This document shows, piece by piece, positions 25,042 to 34,631 of a DNA stretch of 36,959 bases. Source of the DNA: Actinomycetota bacterium (GTDB taxonomy: Bacteria > Actinomycetota > Geothermincolia > Fen-727 > Anoxymicrobiaceae); assembly GCA_003157385.1 (NCBI GenBank), contig PMJJ01000102.1:58393-95351 (forward strand), written 5' to 3'. Numbering within the stretch: the stretch's first letter is position 1; the number at the start of each line of letters is the position of its first letter. The translations under genes were made by a program, and so were the position numbers. The notes beneath the pieces were generated by a model. The model was not told the DNA's origin. It saw only the letters and a program-made list of their open reading frames with translations, and did no database searches.

Positions 25042-27189
25042 TTAACCTCCGAGGGTCATCCTGACGTCGACGCATGTACAGCCGTTGCCCGAATTGTAGA
25101 CCATGAGCGGGTTCATGTCCATTTCGACCAGCGCCCCGTGGTCGCAGGCCAGCTGCGAGAGGCGCATCAGCACTTCCTCCACCGCGTCCACGTCCGCGGG
25201 CTTCTCACCCCGCACGCCTTCCAGCAGCGCGTAGGCGTGCAGTTCGCGGAGCATCCTCGCCGCCTCGCCCGGCGTCACCGGCGCCAGCCGGAACACCACG
25301 TCCTTGAAGGCCTCGACGTAGATGCCGCCCAGGCCCGCCATTATCATCGGACCGAACTGCGGGTCCTTGATGATCCCGGATATCAGCTCGCGCCCCTCCG
25401 GGACCATTTTCTGTATGCCCACCCCGTAGATCTCGGCGCTGGGCATGCGCCTGCGGACGCTCGACATCATGTCGTCGTAGGCGTCGGCGAGCTGCTTCGC
25501 GTTCTTGATTCCCAGCACCACACCGCCCACGTCGGTCTTGTGCAGGATCTGCGGCGAGACGATCTTCATCACCACCGGGTAACCCATCTCGGAAGCGGCT
25601 TTCTTTGCCTCCTCGGCGTCGGACGCGTTCAGGTAAGGCGCAAACGGTATGCCGTAGGCGGCGAGCACCTTGCGGCAGTCCTCGGCCTCCACCTGGATCT
25701 CGTCTCTGGCGGCGTAAGACGCGAACAGCTTATCCACGGCGGCCTTATCGACCTTGAACTTCACCTCGCGCGACAACGGCATCTTGATCTGCAGCTGGCG
25801 TTCGTACATCCGCCCGATGACCTCCATGGCCTGGTCGGGGTACGGGATGTTGGGTATCCCGGCCTTCTGCAGCCTGTTGACCGGCGCCTGCACCGAGCCC
25901 GATCCCATGAAGGAGACCACCACCGGCTTGATGGAGTTGCGCGCGATGTGGATTATCTCGTCGGCCGTCAGATAAATCTCGGTCATCGCCTGGGGAGTCA
26001 GGATCACCAGCACGGCGTCGACTCCGGGGTCCTCTATCAACGCCTCGAGCGCGATCGCGTACCTCATGGCGTCGGCGTCCCCCAGTATGTCAACGGGGTT
26101 ATGCAGGCTCGCGGCCGCGGGAAGATACCTTCGCAACCTGGAGACGGTCGTGTTGGAGAGCTGCGCCAGCGTGAGGTCTGCCTTCTCGCCGGCGTCGGAG
26201 GCGATGATGCCCGGCCCCCCCGCGTTGGTCAAGATCCCGACCCTCGGCCCCTGCGGCAGCGGCTGCGTGGCCAGCGTGCGAGACAGCGACATCAACTCCT
26301 CCACCGAGGACGCCCGCAGGGCGGCGGCCTGCATGCAGAGCGCGTTGTAGGCGCTCTCGCTCCCGGCCAGCGCGCCGGTGTGCGACGACGCGGCCCTGGC
26401 GCCTGCCTGGGTAGTCCCGGCTTTCAAGAACACCACCGGCTTGGCCTTGCTCGCCACCGACAGCGTGTCGAAGAAGCGCTTGCCGTCCGACACACCCTCC
26501 AGGTACATGGCGATGACCCGGGTGTCGTCGTCTTGCGCCAGCGCCTCCAGGAAGTCGCTCTCGACCAGGTCGGCGCTGTTGCCCATGCTCACCAGCTTGG
26601 AGAAGCCGACCGCCTCCGAGCGCGCCCAGTCGACGAGCGAGGTGCAGATCGCGCCCGACTGGCTGATGACGCCTATATTGCCCTTCGGCGGCATCTTGCG
26701 GGCGAAAGTGGCGTTCAGCGGCAGGGCCGTGTTCATTATGCCCAGGCAGTTGGGGCCCAGCAGCCTCATGCCGCCGGCGTGCGCCCTCTCCACCGCGTCG
26801 CGCTCCAGCTTCCTGCCCTCGATCCCGACCTCCCTGAACCCCGCGGAGATGATCACCGCTCCGGCGACGCCGCGCCCGGCGAGCTCGGACACCGTCTCGG
26901 GCACGTGTACCGCGGGGACCACGATCACTGCCAGGTCGAGCGGGTCGGGAACGTCGTGGATGTCGTGAAAACATTCAAGGTCCTGTATCAGGTGGGCCTT
27001 GGGGTTCACCGGATAGACCTTGCCCGCATATCCGGACTTGATGATGTTGGCGAGGACCGCGTAGCCGACCTTGTCCGGGTGCGAAGAGGCCCCGATGACG
27101 GCAAGCGCCCGGGGCTCGAAAAAGGACTCGCTTATTCGGTTGGCTTTGTCACTCAACCTCGAAGATCTGGCGGCCATTGTAGTAGCCAC
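25042..27189 (-). CDS. ADP-forming acetyl/acyl-CoA synthetase (alpha-beta fusion; CoA-binding, ligase and ATP-grasp domains)
   Basis: FFEPRALAVIGASSHPDKVGYAVLANIIKSGYAGKVYPVNPKA...ASSHTGALAGSESAYNAL...TNAGGPGIIASDAGE...ATP-grasp VAYGIPFAPYLNASDAEEAKKAASEMGYPVVMKIVSPQILHKTDVGGVVLGI-like C-terminus. Start uncertain (overlaps rpmF; 27156 TTG also possible). Confidence 0.88.
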   Translation of the reverse strand: MATTMAARSSRLSDKANRISESFFEPRALAVIGASSHPDKVGYAVLANIIKSGYAGKVYPVNPKAHLIQDLECFHDIHDVPDPLDLAVIVVPAVHVPETVSELAGRGVAGAVIISAGFREVGIEGRKLERDAVERAHAGGMRLLGPNCLGIMNTALPLNATFARKMPPKGNIGVISQSGAICTSLVDWARSEAVGFSKLVSMGNSADLVESDFLEALAQDDDTRVIAMYLEGVSDGKRFFDTLSVASKAKPVVFLKAGTTQAGARAASSHTGALAGSESAYNALCMQAAALRASSVEELMSLSRTLATQPLPQGPRVGILTNAGGPGIIASDAGEKADLTLAQLSNTTVSRLRRYLPAAASLHNPVDILGDADAMRYAIALEALIEDPGVDAVLVILTPQAMTEIYLTADEIIHIARNSIKPVVVSFMGSGSVQAPVNRLQKAGIPNIPYPDQAMEVIGRMYERQLQIKMPLSREVKFKVDKAAVDKLFASYAARDEIQVEAEDCRKVLAAYGIPFAPYLNASDAEEAKKAASEMGYPVVMKIVSPQILHKTDVGGVVLGIKNAKQLADAYDDMMSSVRRRMPSAEIYGVGIQKMVPEGRELISGIIKDPQFGPMIMAGLGGIYVEAFKDVVFRLAPVTPGEAARMLRELHAYALLEGVRGEKPADVDAVEEVLMRLSQLACDHGALVEMDMNPLMVYNSGNGCTCVDVRMTLGG

Positions 27190-27325
27190 ACTCTTTACAT
27201 ACTCTGTGGGGGAGCTTTGGCTGGTGGCACTGCGGGCACTTGCCGAGGATCGTCACCTTGAGCGCGTGGTGCGACCTTCGCGTGTCTCTGTTCGACTTTG
27301 AGGTTCGCCTCTTGGGAACCGCCAT
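27149..27325 (-). CDS. rpmF: Ribosomal protein L32 (bL32), zinc-type, not in supplied ORF track
   Basis: Manual translation: MAVPKRRTSKSNRDTRRSHHALKVTILGKCPQCHQPKLPHRVCKECGYYNGRQIFEVE*. Confidence 0.95.
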   Translation of the reverse strand: MAVPKRRTSKSNRDTRRSHHALKVTILGKCPQCHQPKLPHRVCKECGYYNGRQIFEVE

Positions 27326-27384
27326 GACTCCTCGTTTCCTTGTCCTGGATGCTTGCTAAAGGGTACTTGAGACCTCCTGACCCG

Positions 27385-27954
27385 TCAAGGCGATGCATCG
27401 CCAGCGCCCTCCAGCCTTTTCTTGAGATCGGCGAGCGGACTCAGCCGCGAATCGGCGGGGAGCGCCACGCAAGAGCACGGCTCGGTGTTGAGGTTTGCCC
27501 CGCACCTCGCGCACAGCCCCTTGCACGACTCGTCGCACACGCGCTTCGCCGGAAGCGCCAGCGCCACCGCGTCGCGCAGGACCGGCTCGAGGTCGATGAT
27601 GCCGTCGGTCACGACGTAGTCCTCGGCGGTCTCCGAGTCCTGTTCCTCTTCGCCGTTGAGCCAGAGCGCGTGCTCCTTGAGCGTCAGTGACAGCTGGTAG
27701 GTGAAGTCCTCCAGGCAACGGAAGCAGGAGAGCCCGACGCTGCCCGCGACAGCGCCGGTGATCTCCAGGGCGCCGGCGATCCTGCGCAGGTCGAACCTCC
27801 AGGTTATGCCGTCTCCCAGCTCGAGGACCAGGTCGTAGCCGTCGCGCATGGTGACGTCGGCCGAGCCCTCGACGCTCCTGTGGTCGCCGACCAGCGGGAG
27901 CGCGTTGGACACATCGATCTGAAGATCGGGGACAGTTGGTCTCATGTTCATCAT
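27385..27954 (-). CDS. yceD: DUF177 / YceD family protein
   Basis: SCFRCLEDFTYQLSLTLKEHALWL...DYVVTDGIIDLEPVLRDAVALALPAKRVCDESCKGLCARCGANLNTEPCSC; adjacent to rpmF; start uncertain (27954 or 27945). Confidence 0.88.
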   Translation of the reverse strand: MMNMRPTVPDLQIDVSNALPLVGDHRSVEGSADVTMRDGYDLVLELGDGITWRFDLRRIAGALEITGAVAGSVGLSCFRCLEDFTYQLSLTLKEHALWLNGEEEQDSETAEDYVVTDGIIDLEPVLRDAVALALPAKRVCDESCKGLCARCGANLNTEPCSCVALPADSRLSPLADLKKRLEGAGDASP

Positions 27955-28001
27955 TCCGCGTTCCGCTTTCTCTCCGGCCGGGTCCAATCCTGCCGGAAAA
28001 A

Positions 28002-28024
28002 AACCCCGACCGTAGGCCGGGGTT
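28002..28024 (-). terminator. Rho-independent terminator
   Basis: AACCCCGGCC-TAC-GGTCGGGGTT stem (one mismatch) followed on minus strand by a T tract (GGGGTTTTTTTCC). Confidence 0.8.
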
Positions 28025-28045
28025 GTTTAAGGCGCGCCCGGAGGC

Positions 28046-28558
28046 TTACTCCTCATCGCGCTCGTACTCGTAGGAGTCCTCGGCAGTCTCCTGAGTGTAG
28101 CCGCGGAGTTTCTCGCGCCAGGAGGTTATGCGGGTCAGTATCTCGTCCGTGGAGTCTTTTACCTCGCTGAGCGACGCCTCCATCTCGCCGAATATGCGGT
28201 CGGCGACGTCCTCGGCGTCGTAGACTATGCGGCGCGCCTCTTCCTGCGCCTCGTCTATCATGTGGTCGCGCTCGAGCTCGGCCTGTTTGATGATCTCGGT
28301 CTGCTGGACCATGTCGTCGGCGCGCTTCTCCGCCTGGGCGAGCAGCTCCTCTTCCTTGCGCTGCGCCTCGGCCATGATGCGGTCGCGCTCCTTGGCGACG
28401 TGGCGGGCCTGCTTCAGCTCATTGGGCAGGGTCGCCCTGATGTCGTCGAGCAGGTCGTAGAACTCCGCCTCGTTCACCATCACCGAAGAGGAGAGCGGAA
28501 CCCGCTTGGAGTTCGCGATAAAGTCCTCAAGCTTGTCCAGCCGAGCGAAAATATCCAT
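28046..28558 (-). CDS. Coiled-coil protein (DivIVA / ATP synthase b-subunit-like)
   Basis: MDIFARLDKLEDFIANSKRVPLSSSVMVNEAEFYDLLDDIRATLPNELKQARHVAKERDRIMAEAQRKEEELLAQAEKRADDMVQQTEIIKQAELERDHMIDEAQEEAR... Confidence 0.8.
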   Translation of the reverse strand: MDIFARLDKLEDFIANSKRVPLSSSVMVNEAEFYDLLDDIRATLPNELKQARHVAKERDRIMAEAQRKEEELLAQAEKRADDMVQQTEIIKQAELERDHMIDEAQEEARRIVYDAEDVADRIFGEMEASLSEVKDSTDEILTRITSWREKLRGYTQETAEDSYEYERDEE

Positions 28559-28561
28559 CTG

Positions 28562-29071
28562 CTACTCCTTTTCCGGCGTGCCCGTGGTCTTGTGCTTTCC
28601 GAGCTTGGCGAGCAGCCGCTCCTCGACCGCGTCGGGCACCAGGCCCTTTATGGAGCCCCCGTAGGAGGCCACTTCCTTGAGCCCGCTCGAGCTCAGGTAG
28701 GTGAACTCGGGGCTCGCCATGACGAAAAACGTCTCGATGTTCTCGTCCATCTGCCTGTTGAACTGAGCCATCTGGAACTCGAACTCGAAGTCCGACATAG
28801 CCCGCAGGCCCTTCACGATGCAGCAGGACCCGTGCTGATGCGCGATGTCGATCAGCAGCGAGTCAAACGCGATGACCTCGATCTTGCCGGTGTCTCCAAT
28901 GCTCTGTTTCAGCATCGCGATGCGCTCCTCGACGTCGAAGAGCGGGCACTTGGTCGGGTTGGCGGCGACCGCCACTATCGTCTTGGTGAAGTGCTTCGCG
29001 ATCCTGCGTATCACGTCCAGGTGACCGTTGGTCACCGGGTCGAAAGTGCCTGGGCAGATAGCTACATTCAA
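28562..29071 (-). CDS. coaD: Phosphopantetheine adenylyltransferase
   Basis: MNVAICPGTFDPVTNGHLDVIRRIAKHFTKTIVAVAANPTKCPLFDVEERIAMLKQSI...IVKGLRAMSDFEFEFQMAQFNRQMDENIETFFVMASPEFTYLSSSGLKEVASYGG. Confidence 0.97.
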   Translation of the reverse strand: MNVAICPGTFDPVTNGHLDVIRRIAKHFTKTIVAVAANPTKCPLFDVEERIAMLKQSIGDTGKIEVIAFDSLLIDIAHQHGSCCIVKGLRAMSDFEFEFQMAQFNRQMDENIETFFVMASPEFTYLSSSGLKEVASYGGSIKGLVPDAVEERLLAKLGKHKTTGTPEKE

Positions 29072-29646
29072 GCCTGTTCCTTCTTCTCGCCGTCACTGTC
29101 CGCCGGACTGAACACACACACTATAGAGTCGCCGTAATCACGCCGCTCTTCCAGCGACCATTCACCGGTGGGGGGATCGTAGCCCGCGTGCGGCGAGTGC
29201 CGATAGACCAGCAGTCCATCGTCTTCGAGAAGCCCCCTGTCGAGAATGAGGCGAAACAGCGCCTCCAGCAAACGTTTATCAATTCTAAATGGGGGGTCTA
29301 TAAAAATCAAACCATACGGGCCCTTGGTGGAGGCGAGCGCGCCGGGGAGTTTTCCCGTTCTCACCGCGGCTTTTTCCTCCAGGTGCGCGCGTTTCAGGTT
29401 GTCGCGTATCGCAGAGGCCGTCGCGGCGTGCTGCTCGATGAAATCGGCGTGCTCCGCGCCTCGGCTCAGCGCCTCGATGCCCAGCGAACCGATGCCCGCG
29501 AAAAGATCGAGGACCCGGATGTCGACGACGCGGTCCCCCAGCACCCCGAACATGGACTCCTTGACCCGGTCGAGGACAGGCCGAAGCTGCCGGCCCTTGG
29601 CGCCGTGCAGCCTGGTCCCTTTGGCGCTTCCCGCGATCACGCGCAA
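29068..29646 (-). CDS. rsmD: 16S rRNA (guanine966-N2)-methyltransferase RsmD
   Basis: MRVIAGSAKGTRLHGAKGRQLRPVLDRVKESMFGVLGDRVVDIRVLDLFAGIGSLGIEALSRGAEHADFIEQ...LIFIDPPFRIDK. Confidence 0.95.
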   Translation of the reverse strand: MRVIAGSAKGTRLHGAKGRQLRPVLDRVKESMFGVLGDRVVDIRVLDLFAGIGSLGIEALSRGAEHADFIEQHAATASAIRDNLKRAHLEEKAAVRTGKLPGALASTKGPYGLIFIDPPFRIDKRLLEALFRLILDRGLLEDDGLLVYRHSPHAGYDPPTGEWSLEERRDYGDSIVCVFSPADSDGEKKEQA

Positions 29647-29678
29647 GCGGTGTCTCCCTTCTCAATGCACCACTGGGG

Positions 29679-31823
29679 TCAGGCGTGGAAGAGCCAGTCC
29701 AGCGCTCCACCGAAGCGGCGGTTGGTCTCCCATCGCAACAGGACGTTCTCTTTGTTCGAGAGCGTCGGGTCCTTGTCCACTATCGCGAACGCCTCGGCCC
29801 TGGCCTTGCGGATGAGGTCGAGGTTGCGAGCCAGCCGGGCGACCTTGAGGTCGGGAAGGCCGGACTGCCTGGTGCCGAAGAGGCTGCCCTCGCCGCGTAT
29901 GGCGAGGTCGGCCTCGGCCAGGGCGAACCCGTCCGAGTACTGCCTGATGGCCTCCATGCGCGCCTTGCCCTCCTCGGTCGTCGGGTCGGCGAAGAAGACG
30001 CAGATCGCCCTCTCGGTCCCGCGCCCGATGCGGCCGCGCAACTGGTGCAGCTGCGCCAGCCCGAAGCGGTCGGCATCCTCCACGATCATCACCGTCGCGT
30101 TGGGGACATCCACACCGACCTCGACCATCACCGTCGTTATCAGGATGTCGATCTCGCCGGCGCCGAAGCGCTCCATCACCTCGCGCTTCTCGACCCCCTT
30201 CATCTGCCCGTGAACCAGCTCCACCCGCGCCTCGGGCAGCTCGCGCGCGATGCGCTGCGCCTCCTCGGCAGCCGCCCTCACCTCGAGCTTATCGGACTCC
30301 TCGATGAGCGGGCACACCACGAATACCTGCCTGCCGGCGCCGACCTCGCGGGCGACCATGGCGAATATGCCTTCGCGCTCGTCCTGCCCCGCCACGTGCG
30401 TCACGACCCCTTTGCGTCCCGACGGGATCTCGTCGATGACGCTGACGTCCAGGTCGCCGAACAGCGTGAGCGACAGTGTCCTGGGGATCGGCGTCGCGGA
30501 CATGTGTAGCATGTCGGGGTCCTTGCCTTTGCGTCCCAGCAGGACGCGCTGCTCCAGGCCGAACCGGTGCTGCTCGTCGACGATCGCCAGGCCCAGGTTC
30601 GCGAACGAGACCTGGGCGGACACCAGGGCGTGGGTGCCGACGACTATGTCCACCTCGCCTGAGGCGATGGCCTCGAGCACGGCCTTGGAGGGCGCCCCGG
30701 TCAGCAGCTCCAGACACACCGGTAGCCCGGCCAGCATCTCGGATATGCGGCGGTAGTGCTGGTGCGCCAGTATCTCGGTCGGCGCCATCATCGCGCCCTG
30801 GTAGCCGCTCTCCACCGCGAGCAGCAGCGCCATAACGGCGACGACTGTCTTGCCCGAGCCGACCTCCCCCTGCAGCAGCCTGTTCATCTGCACGGGCGCG
30901 CGCATGTCCGCAGAGATCTCGTCGAAGGCCCGCCGCTGCGAGCCGGTCAGCTCGAAGGGCAGCGCGCTCTTGAATCGATCGGCCAGCTCTCCGGCGCCGG
31001 TGTGGCTCACACCGCGCGCCTGGCTCTGGCGCCGCTTCCTGGTGACCGCCAGGCCGACCTGCATGGTGAACAGCTCGTCGAACGCGAGCCGGTAGCGCGC
31101 CTTCTTCAGCGCCTCCGCGCCGCTGGGGAAGTGCACTTCGCTCAGCGCGTCCTCCAGCCCCATCAGGCCGAACCTGGCGACCACCGGCGGCGGCACCGGG
31201 TCGGCCATGCCCTTGACCGCCTCGAGCGCCCGGGCCACGAAGCGGCGCAGCACCGCCGAGGTCACCCCGGCGGTCGCCGGGTAGAGCGGGATGATGCGCC
31301 CGGTGTTCAGGCCCTCGACGCGCTCGTCCGACTCCTCGCTCCCCAGGATGTCGTAGGAAGGGTTGGTGATCTGTAGCATGTTGTAAAGGAAGCCGACCTT
31401 GCCGGAGAAAGCAGCGAGCGAGCCCACGGTGAGCTTGTCCTTGTGGTAATCCTGGTTGAACCAGACGCCCGACACGTAGCCGGTCCCGTCGAACAGCGTG
31501 ACCACCAGCATCTTCTTGCGCGAGCGGGTGGTGCGGCTGTCGGCCTCGGTGACCGTGCCCACCACGGTGACGTCCTCTCCCACCTTCGCCTCCCTTATCG
31601 GGGTAACGTTCGAGCGGTCGAGGTAGCGCCGCGGGAGGTGGTAGAGCAGGTCGGACACTGTCGCGATGCCCAGCGGCTCGAGCTTGCGGGCCATGGCCGG
31701 ACCTATCCCGGAAAGGGCTGTAATTGGCGCCGCGAAGCGGTTGAGCGCTTCGACCGCGGGAGGCATCGGCCGCCTGGCCGCGGCGCTCGCGCTAGCTTTT
31801 TCGTCGGGCTTGTCTTGAGGCAT
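29679..31823 (-). CDS. recG: ATP-dependent DNA helicase RecG
   Basis: LQGEVGSGKTVVAVMALLLAVESGYQGAMMAPTEILAHQHY...IVDEQHRFGLEQRVLLGRKG...HMSATPIPRTLSLTLFGDLDVSVIDEIPSGRK...GRGTERAICVFF. Confidence 0.96.
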   Translation of the reverse strand: MPQDKPDEKASASAAARRPMPPAVEALNRFAAPITALSGIGPAMARKLEPLGIATVSDLLYHLPRRYLDRSNVTPIREAKVGEDVTVVGTVTEADSRTTRSRKKMLVVTLFDGTGYVSGVWFNQDYHKDKLTVGSLAAFSGKVGFLYNMLQITNPSYDILGSEESDERVEGLNTGRIIPLYPATAGVTSAVLRRFVARALEAVKGMADPVPPPVVARFGLMGLEDALSEVHFPSGAEALKKARYRLAFDELFTMQVGLAVTRKRRQSQARGVSHTGAGELADRFKSALPFELTGSQRRAFDEISADMRAPVQMNRLLQGEVGSGKTVVAVMALLLAVESGYQGAMMAPTEILAHQHYRRISEMLAGLPVCLELLTGAPSKAVLEAIASGEVDIVVGTHALVSAQVSFANLGLAIVDEQHRFGLEQRVLLGRKGKDPDMLHMSATPIPRTLSLTLFGDLDVSVIDEIPSGRKGVVTHVAGQDEREGIFAMVAREVGAGRQVFVVCPLIEESDKLEVRAAAEEAQRIARELPEARVELVHGQMKGVEKREVMERFGAGEIDILITTVMVEVGVDVPNATVMIVEDADRFGLAQLHQLRGRIGRGTERAICVFFADPTTEEGKARMEAIRQYSDGFALAEADLAIRGEGSLFGTRQSGLPDLKVARLARNLDLIRKARAEAFAIVDKDPTLSNKENVLLRWETNRRFGGALDWLFHA

Positions 31824-31931
31824 CAGGGTCCTTGGTAGTCACGTGTCTATATAATACATTGTGCGCGCCACGCGCCATCGAGGGCACCACATCCGGTGCG
31901 GCGCTCAGGCGGCTCACACACGGGAGGTGGC

Positions 31932-34361
31932 ATGGCTGACGAGTCCGGCATCAGGGGCATAACCTCGTGGCTGAAGTCGAAGGTCAAGGGGGCGGCGGTA
32001 GAAGGCGCCGTGAGGAAATTCAGCATACCGCGCAGCGCGGTGCGCAACTTCCAGTCGTTCGCCGACCTCTCCGGCTCCGCGGCGAGCAGCCTTCCCACCG
32101 AACTGCTGGCGCTGGGCGCCGACATGTGGTCGGGCTTCATGCTCACTCCCTTCGCCGAGCAGCAGATGGCGAACTGGGTGATGCCCTACTGGCTGCACAA
32201 GCAGCGGCAGCCCTCGTCGGACTCGTTCACCCCCCACGGCCACTTCTGGCTGGAGTGCAACATGACCCACCGGGACTGGACCGGCATCGGCCTCTGTGGC
32301 TTCCCGCAGGAGGCGATTGTCGACCCACGAGGTCTCATAACGCCCTGGCCTTTCGCCCCATCCATCGACGTGTGGGTCAAGGTCGGCGACGCGCTGGTCT
32401 GCCCCTCGGAGCTCGCCGAAGTCGAGCAGTCGCTGGTGGACGGCCTGCCCATCGTGCGCACGGCGTTCGACGCGCTGGGCATGGAGTGCGTGCTCACGGC
32501 GTTCGTCGCCCCGATCGAGACCATGCCGGTGGTTCTCTGCCGCGCCGAGGTTACCAACGCGCGCTGCCAGGCGATGCCCGTCTCGCTGGTGGTGTCGGTG
32601 CGCCCCTACAACCCCGAGACGATCTGCGCGATAAACGAGCTCGCCTGGGACCGCGCCACCAGGACGTTCACGGCCGATGGAAACGTCATGGCGTGCATGG
32701 GAGCGCATCCGTCCGCGGTGCTGCTCTCCGACTACAGGAGCGGCGACGTGGCGGCACAGCTCAGGGACCCGGGCCGCGAGCGCCTGCCCGAGGGCACCGC
32801 GTCGGTGAGCGAGCCGTTCGGCCTGTCCAGCGGCGCGGCGGTCTTCGACCTGGACCTCTCGGGCGGAGGCGCCGGAACGGTCTGTTTCGCGAGCCCCCTG
32901 TCGGCCAGCGTACACCCGCCCCTTCACAAGATGCTGCCGGAGCGCGAATCGGTGCGCATCGTCGAGGAGAAGCTCTCGCGGCAGAGGGACAGCTGGTCCG
33001 CGCTCGTCGGCGAGGGCATGAACGTATCGGTCCCCGACGCGCCGTTCCAGCAGGCGTTCGACGTGAACAAGGCGTTCCTGCTGCTGCTGTTCGACGGACG
33101 CTCGATCACGCCCGGGGTCTCGACCTATCACATGATGTGGTTCCGCGACGCGGCCTACCTGGTGCCGGCGCTCGAGCGCATCGGGCACACTGACAAGGCC
33201 CACGACGTCCTGGCCACCTACCCCGACCGCCAGACGCCGGACGGATACTTCCGCTCGCACTCCGGCGAGTGGGACTCAAACGGCCAGGCGATGTACACGC
33301 TGGTGCACCACCACCGCATCACCGGGGACACGTCGTTCCTCAAGGAGGTCTACCCCTCGCTGATGAAAGGCGCGCGCTGGATCGAGGCGAACAGGGTGAT
33401 GGACCTGCCCGCGGACGATCCCAGGCGGGGCCTGCTGCCGGCGGGCATCAGCGCCGAGCACTTCGGCATGGGCGACACTTACTACTGGGACGACTTCTGG
33501 GCGATCGGGGGGCTGCGCGCGGTCGCCGGCGCGGCGCGCGATCTCGGCTTCGCCGGGGACGCAGCCTACTGCGAGAGGATCGCGGGCGATATGCGCGACG
33601 CCCTGGACGCCTCGTGGTCGGCGGTCGAGGTAAGGCTGGGCCGCAAGGTCATGCCGATCGCGCCGGACCGGGACATGGACTCGGGAAGCATCGGAGTGGT
33701 GTCGGGCGTGTACCCGCTGGACGTGATCGGCGCTGACGAGGAGATCATGTCCAACACTTTGCGCGAGTTGGTCGACAAGCACTTCTACCGGGACGCCTTC
33801 TATCACGGGATACTACACTGCGGGCTCAACGCGTACCTCTCCCTGCAGGTAGCGCAGTGCTTCCTGAAGCTCCGCGACCCCTACGCGCTCACGATATTCG
33901 ACGCCCTGATGACGATGGCGACGCCGACGCTGACATTTCCCGAGGCGATAAACCCGCTCACCAGAGGCGGCGCCTACGGCGACGGACACCACGGCTGGGC
34001 GGTGTGCGAGTTCCTCAACTTCACGCGCAACGTGCTGCTGGTCGAGGAGGGCGACAAGCTGACGCTGCTCGCCGTCTCCAAGCCCGAGTGGTTCGCGCCG
34101 GGCTCCGAGATCAAGGTAAACGGCGCGCCGACTTTCTTCGGCGAGGTGTCCTACCGGGTCGAGTCAGGCGACGACTCGATCGTCTTCGAGCTTCCAGGCT
34201 CGTTCGACAGGCCGCCCTCGGCCGCAGAGATAAACGTCCCGTTCGACATCACCGCTTGCGAGATCGACGGAGCCGCGTTCAAGACCGAGCCTGGCGCAAG
34301 GTCTATCGGCGTCGCGCCGGACGCGAAGAAGGTCGTGCTGGGCATCGATAGGAGCAACTGA
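31932..34361 (+). CDS. Intracellular (alpha/alpha)6-barrel glycosidase-like protein (GH15/GH63/amylo-alpha-1,6-glucosidase-like)
   Basis: MMWFRDAAYLVPALERIGHTDKAHDVLATYPDRQTPDGYFRSHSGEWDSNGQAMYTLVHHHRITGDTSFLKEVYPSLMKGARWIE...GDTYYWDDFWAIGGLRAVAGAARDLG; SD GGAGGTG before ATG 31932; no signal peptide. Confidence 0.72.
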   Translation: MADESGIRGITSWLKSKVKGAAVEGAVRKFSIPRSAVRNFQSFADLSGSAASSLPTELLALGADMWSGFMLTPFAEQQMANWVMPYWLHKQRQPSSDSFTPHGHFWLECNMTHRDWTGIGLCGFPQEAIVDPRGLITPWPFAPSIDVWVKVGDALVCPSELAEVEQSLVDGLPIVRTAFDALGMECVLTAFVAPIETMPVVLCRAEVTNARCQAMPVSLVVSVRPYNPETICAINELAWDRATRTFTADGNVMACMGAHPSAVLLSDYRSGDVAAQLRDPGRERLPEGTASVSEPFGLSSGAAVFDLDLSGGGAGTVCFASPLSASVHPPLHKMLPERESVRIVEEKLSRQRDSWSALVGEGMNVSVPDAPFQQAFDVNKAFLLLLFDGRSITPGVSTYHMMWFRDAAYLVPALERIGHTDKAHDVLATYPDRQTPDGYFRSHSGEWDSNGQAMYTLVHHHRITGDTSFLKEVYPSLMKGARWIEANRVMDLPADDPRRGLLPAGISAEHFGMGDTYYWDDFWAIGGLRAVAGAARDLGFAGDAAYCERIAGDMRDALDASWSAVEVRLGRKVMPIAPDRDMDSGSIGVVSGVYPLDVIGADEEIMSNTLRELVDKHFYRDAFYHGILHCGLNAYLSLQVAQCFLKLRDPYALTIFDALMTMATPTLTFPEAINPLTRGGAYGDGHHGWAVCEFLNFTRNVLLVEEGDKLTLLAVSKPEWFAPGSEIKVNGAPTFFGEVSYRVESGDDSIVFELPGSFDRPPSAAEINVPFDITACEIDGAAFKTEPGARSIGVAPDAKKVVLGIDRSN

Positions 34362-34374
34362 GAACGCGCTGCAT

Positions 34375-34402
34375 TTGCGTGCGGGCGGTGATGTGCTATT
34401 AT
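34375..34402 (+). promoter_or_regulatory. Putative sigma-70 promoter for rpmB (TTGCGT-N16-TATTAT)
   Basis: TTGCGTGCGGGCGGTGATGTGCTATTAT upstream of rpmB start. Confidence 0.5.
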
Positions 34403-34432
34403 CTTTCCTCGTTGGCACCGAAAGGATATGAC

Positions 34433-34621
34433 TTGTCGAACGTGTGTGATATTTGTGGGAAGAAGCCTCAGTTCGGCTTCAACGTGAGCCATTCACATAA
34501 GAAGACCAAGAAGCGCTGGACCCCCAACGTCCACAAGATGCGCATCGTGGTCAACGGCGGACAGAGCACCGCACGCGTCTGCTCCAAGTGCCTGAAGGCG
34601 GGCAAGGTCCAGAGGGCCTAG
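34433..34621 (+). CDS. rpmB: Ribosomal protein L28 (bL28), four-cysteine type, TTG start
   Basis: (L)SNVCDICGKKPQFGFNVSHSHKKTKKRWTPNVHKMRIVVNGGQSTARVCSKCLKAGKVQRA; SD AAAGGA 6 nt before TTG. Confidence 0.95.
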   Translation: MSNVCDICGKKPQFGFNVSHSHKKTKKRWTPNVHKMRIVVNGGQSTARVCSKCLKAGKVQRA

Positions 34622-34631
34622 CCGCGCAAGC

